Below are positions 62,765 through 64,000 of a stretch of 64,000 nt of DNA, in pieces; position 1 is the first letter of the stretch, and each line of letters opens with the position of its first letter. The notes below the pieces were generated by a model, which was not told where the DNA came from, ran no database searches, and saw nothing but the letters and a program-made list of their open reading frames with translations. The stretch is from the NCBI GenBank assembly GCA_964423575.1, contig CAYRFF010000005.1, positions 32,114-96,113 of the forward strand. Reading direction: 5' to 3'. The position numbers and the translations under genes were made by a program. This DNA comes from CAYRFF01 sp964423575 (GTDB taxonomy: Bacteria > Bacteroidota > Bacteroidia > Chitinophagales > Saprospiraceae).

Positions 62765-63244
62765 TTACCGCAATTGCAACCTCTGAAATTTATCACTAGA
62801 AACTCTATAAAATATCTGAGGAACACCGGTAAGTGTTGCCGTACTATCAAGGAGAATAGAACTAAACCTGAGAATCTTTTCTTTTTCAATTGAGCCATAA
62901 GAGGAATTGCTTAAAATATAAATAGTGTCAATGTTCTGATGAAATTTCTTTTCCAAAAACTCTATATTATAATTAATAGATACCAATGCAGTTCCACGAT
63001 TTTCTTCTGAATAATTAGCAAGATAAGAATAACATGGTGCACACCAACTGGCAAAAAGATAAATCTGATTATAATTTTTTAACAAGCTCAAATCATTTTC
63101 AATTTCTATAAACTTTATAGTATAATCAGTGTAGTCTGTCTTTTGATGAAAATAATCATCATCAGTTCTTGTGGGAACTTTAATAAAGTGGGTGCAGCCA
63201 ATGATGCTAATTAATAGAATTAAAATTAAAATATTGCGATACAT
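62765..63244 (-). CDS. Thioredoxin-fold lipoprotein
   Basis: A 159-aa lipoprotein: signal MYRNILILILLISIIGC with the lipobox Cys at 17. A thioredoxin-like motif FASWCAPCYSYL near residue 85 holds the WCxPC redox pair, with TGVPQIFYRVS near the end as the cis-Pro segment (VP before the second strand). It probably reduces disulfides in the periplasm. It follows the next gene with a terminator between, so it is transcribed separately. Base composition is AT-rich like the rest of this patch. Confidence 0.78.
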   Translation of the reverse strand: MYRNILILILLISIIGCTHFIKVPTRTDDDYFHQKTDYTDYTIKFIEIENDLSLLKNYNQIYLFASWCAPCYSYLANYSEENRGTALVSINYNIEFLEKKFHQNIDTIYILSNSSYGSIEKEKILRFSSILLDSTATLTGVPQIFYRVSSDKFQRLQLR

Positions 63245-63261
63245 TCATAGTAAAATTGAAT

Positions 63262-63286
63262 AAAAGGCACACAATGTGTGCCTTTT
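63262..63286 (-). terminator. Rho-independent terminator between the two small lipoprotein genes
   Basis: AAAAGGCACAC and GTGTGCCTTTT form a perfect 11-bp stem with an AAT loop, followed by TTTA on both sides. It ends the gene at 63298 and lies 18 bases before the start of the thioredoxin-fold gene on the minus strand. Confidence 0.85.
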
Positions 63287-63297
63287 ATTTAAAGTAA

Positions 63298-63789
63298 TTA
63301 TTCGTAGTTAACAATTATGTCTCCGTAAGGATTGCTAGAGTAATTGATATCATATACTCCTTGTTTTATGGTTATATTATCATCAAATATATGGCTTAAT
63401 TCAATGTCATCATAAACATAAAACTTAGTTTCTGGATTTGTTAATGTTGGAGTAAAAGAGTTATCTCTTAAAATCTTGATTTTTAGTAAAGAAGAAGAAA
63501 TAAGCTCAAATGTACCAATCCCAGTGTTTGTACCCAAAGTTACGTCACCAGGGTTTTCAGTGGTTTTGTCGGGATTAATTAGTAAGCATATTCCTCTATC
63601 ACCTTCACAATAACAATTATTATCTTTGCCACATGGATGACTTCTAGTACCAAAGATTATCGTTGGCCATGTAAATCGCATTTCAATTTGCTCTTCTTTG
63701 CTAAAATCAGCAGTTTCAATAATATCTTCAGTTTGGCAGCTAATTATTGATATCGCAAATGCTAATAAAATAAAACTAAACTTTCTCAT
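63298..63789 (-). CDS. Lipoprotein of unknown function
   Basis: A 163-aa protein with a lipoprotein signal (MRKFSFILLAFAISIISC, Cys near 18). The mature part has a Cys-rich patch HPCGKDNNCYCEGDRGICLL near residue 52 that may bind metal or form disulfides, then a mostly beta segment. I recognise no family. The gene begins about 90 bases downstream (on the minus strand) of a (CA)n tract. It belongs to the accessory patch at the tRNA. Confidence 0.65.
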   Translation of the reverse strand: MRKFSFILLAFAISIISCQTEDIIETADFSKEEQIEMRFTWPTIIFGTRSHPCGKDNNCYCEGDRGICLLINPDKTTENPGDVTLGTNTGIGTFELISSSLLKIKILRDNSFTPTLTNPETKFYVYDDIELSHIFDDNITIKQGVYDINYSSNPYGDIIVNYE

Positions 63790-63880
63790 AATAATAAAAT
63801 TTCAAATAATTCCTACTTTGTGTTCAGGCAGTGTTTGGAATGTCTGCCGTAGTTCTCCGGATTCTACAATCCTAAATTTA

Positions 63881-63902
63881 CACACACACACACACACACA
63901 CA
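63881..63902. repeat. (CA)11 microsatellite
   Basis: Eleven CA units, interrupted nowhere, about 90 bases before the start of the unknown lipoprotein gene (minus strand). Such tracts slip in length and can vary promoter spacing. Confidence 0.9.
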
Positions 63903-64000
63903 ATTTAAATTGTCATAATTCTGTCATATTTTAAAATAAATTGTCAAAAATAGGCAATAGGACGGCTAAAAACCTTCATCAAAAAAGAAATCACACAGTA

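Overview
The window looks like a chromosomal segment of a Bacteroidota (FCB-group) bacterium. The main evidence is two secreted proteins with type IX secretion (T9SS) C-terminal sorting domains (M1 peptidase at 17.2 kb, BspA-like repeat protein at 58.3 kb), many lipoproteins, few clear Shine-Dalgarno sequences, and a promoter matching the Bacteroidota -7 box TAnnTTTG. Genus cannot be told from the sequence alone. Base composition is moderately AT-rich by eye and the gene set is aerobic and free-living: c-type cytochrome, ergothioneine methyltransferase, peroxide and nitric-oxide defence, sodium-coupled transporters.

Layout. 0-4.4 kb: ftsY, an NhaC-type antiporter and an amino-acid permease. 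4.4-6.0 kb: a RAYT-type (HUH/Y1) transposase gene inside an array of palindromic AAACCTGCCAGGTTT-like repeats. 6.0-7.7 kb: TerC and DedA membrane proteins. 7.8-13.3 kb: a nitrosative/oxidative stress island with two RIC di-iron repair proteins, a decayed cupin gene, DUF488, AhpD-like, OsmC, an SDR and an Rrf2 regulator. 13.3-15.5 kb: ECF sigma factor, cupredoxin and a double DUF4142 lipoprotein. 15.7-29.4 kb: mgtE, two M1 peptidases, cytochrome c, MscS, nucleoside hydrolase, a flavin reductase, MarC, an HDAC-family deacetylase, egtD and a GreA/GreB factor. 29.5-35.8 kb: XRE regulator with a damaged start, dsdA, a PEP-mutase-like enzyme, DUF2207/LemA pair, RDD. 35.8-40.7 kb: a tight SpoIIM / membrane protein / DUF4129 / DUF4350 / MoxR operon. 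40.7-41.5 kb: a second RAYT between 32-bp perfect palindromes. 41.5-60.4 kb: two paralogous phosphodiesterases, two alcohol dehydrogenases, a BacNav-like channel, UspA, SDR+ALDH pair, baeRF ribosome-associated protein, PutP. 60.4-64 kb: tRNA-Leu(CAG) followed by an accessory patch with a broken toxin-antitoxin module, an intact IS and two small lipoproteins.

How genes work together. The two RIC genes are each preceded by GACA-N4-TGTC followed, after exactly 20 nt, by a -7-like box. This is the geometry of an FNR/CRP-type class II activator site, suggesting co-regulation. SpoIIM-to-MoxR is one translationally coupled envelope operon from which the usual DUF58 gene seems to have been lost at the RAYT insertion point. 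SDR and ALDH overlap by one base and probably form an alcohol/aldehyde oxidation pair.

The most unusual signals are: (1) a highly over-represented 11-mer TTTGCGNAAGC (18 copies found by eye, about 0.1 expected by chance), lying between and within genes on both strands; (2) an IS insertion whose 6-bp target duplication, when removed, restores an antitoxin reading frame, next to a toxin that itself carries a nonsense codon; (3) the matched promoters of the two RIC genes; (4) two different RAYT/palindrome systems; (5) an XRE gene whose start codon appears lost by a one-base deletion, downstream of tandem inverted repeats that look like its operators.
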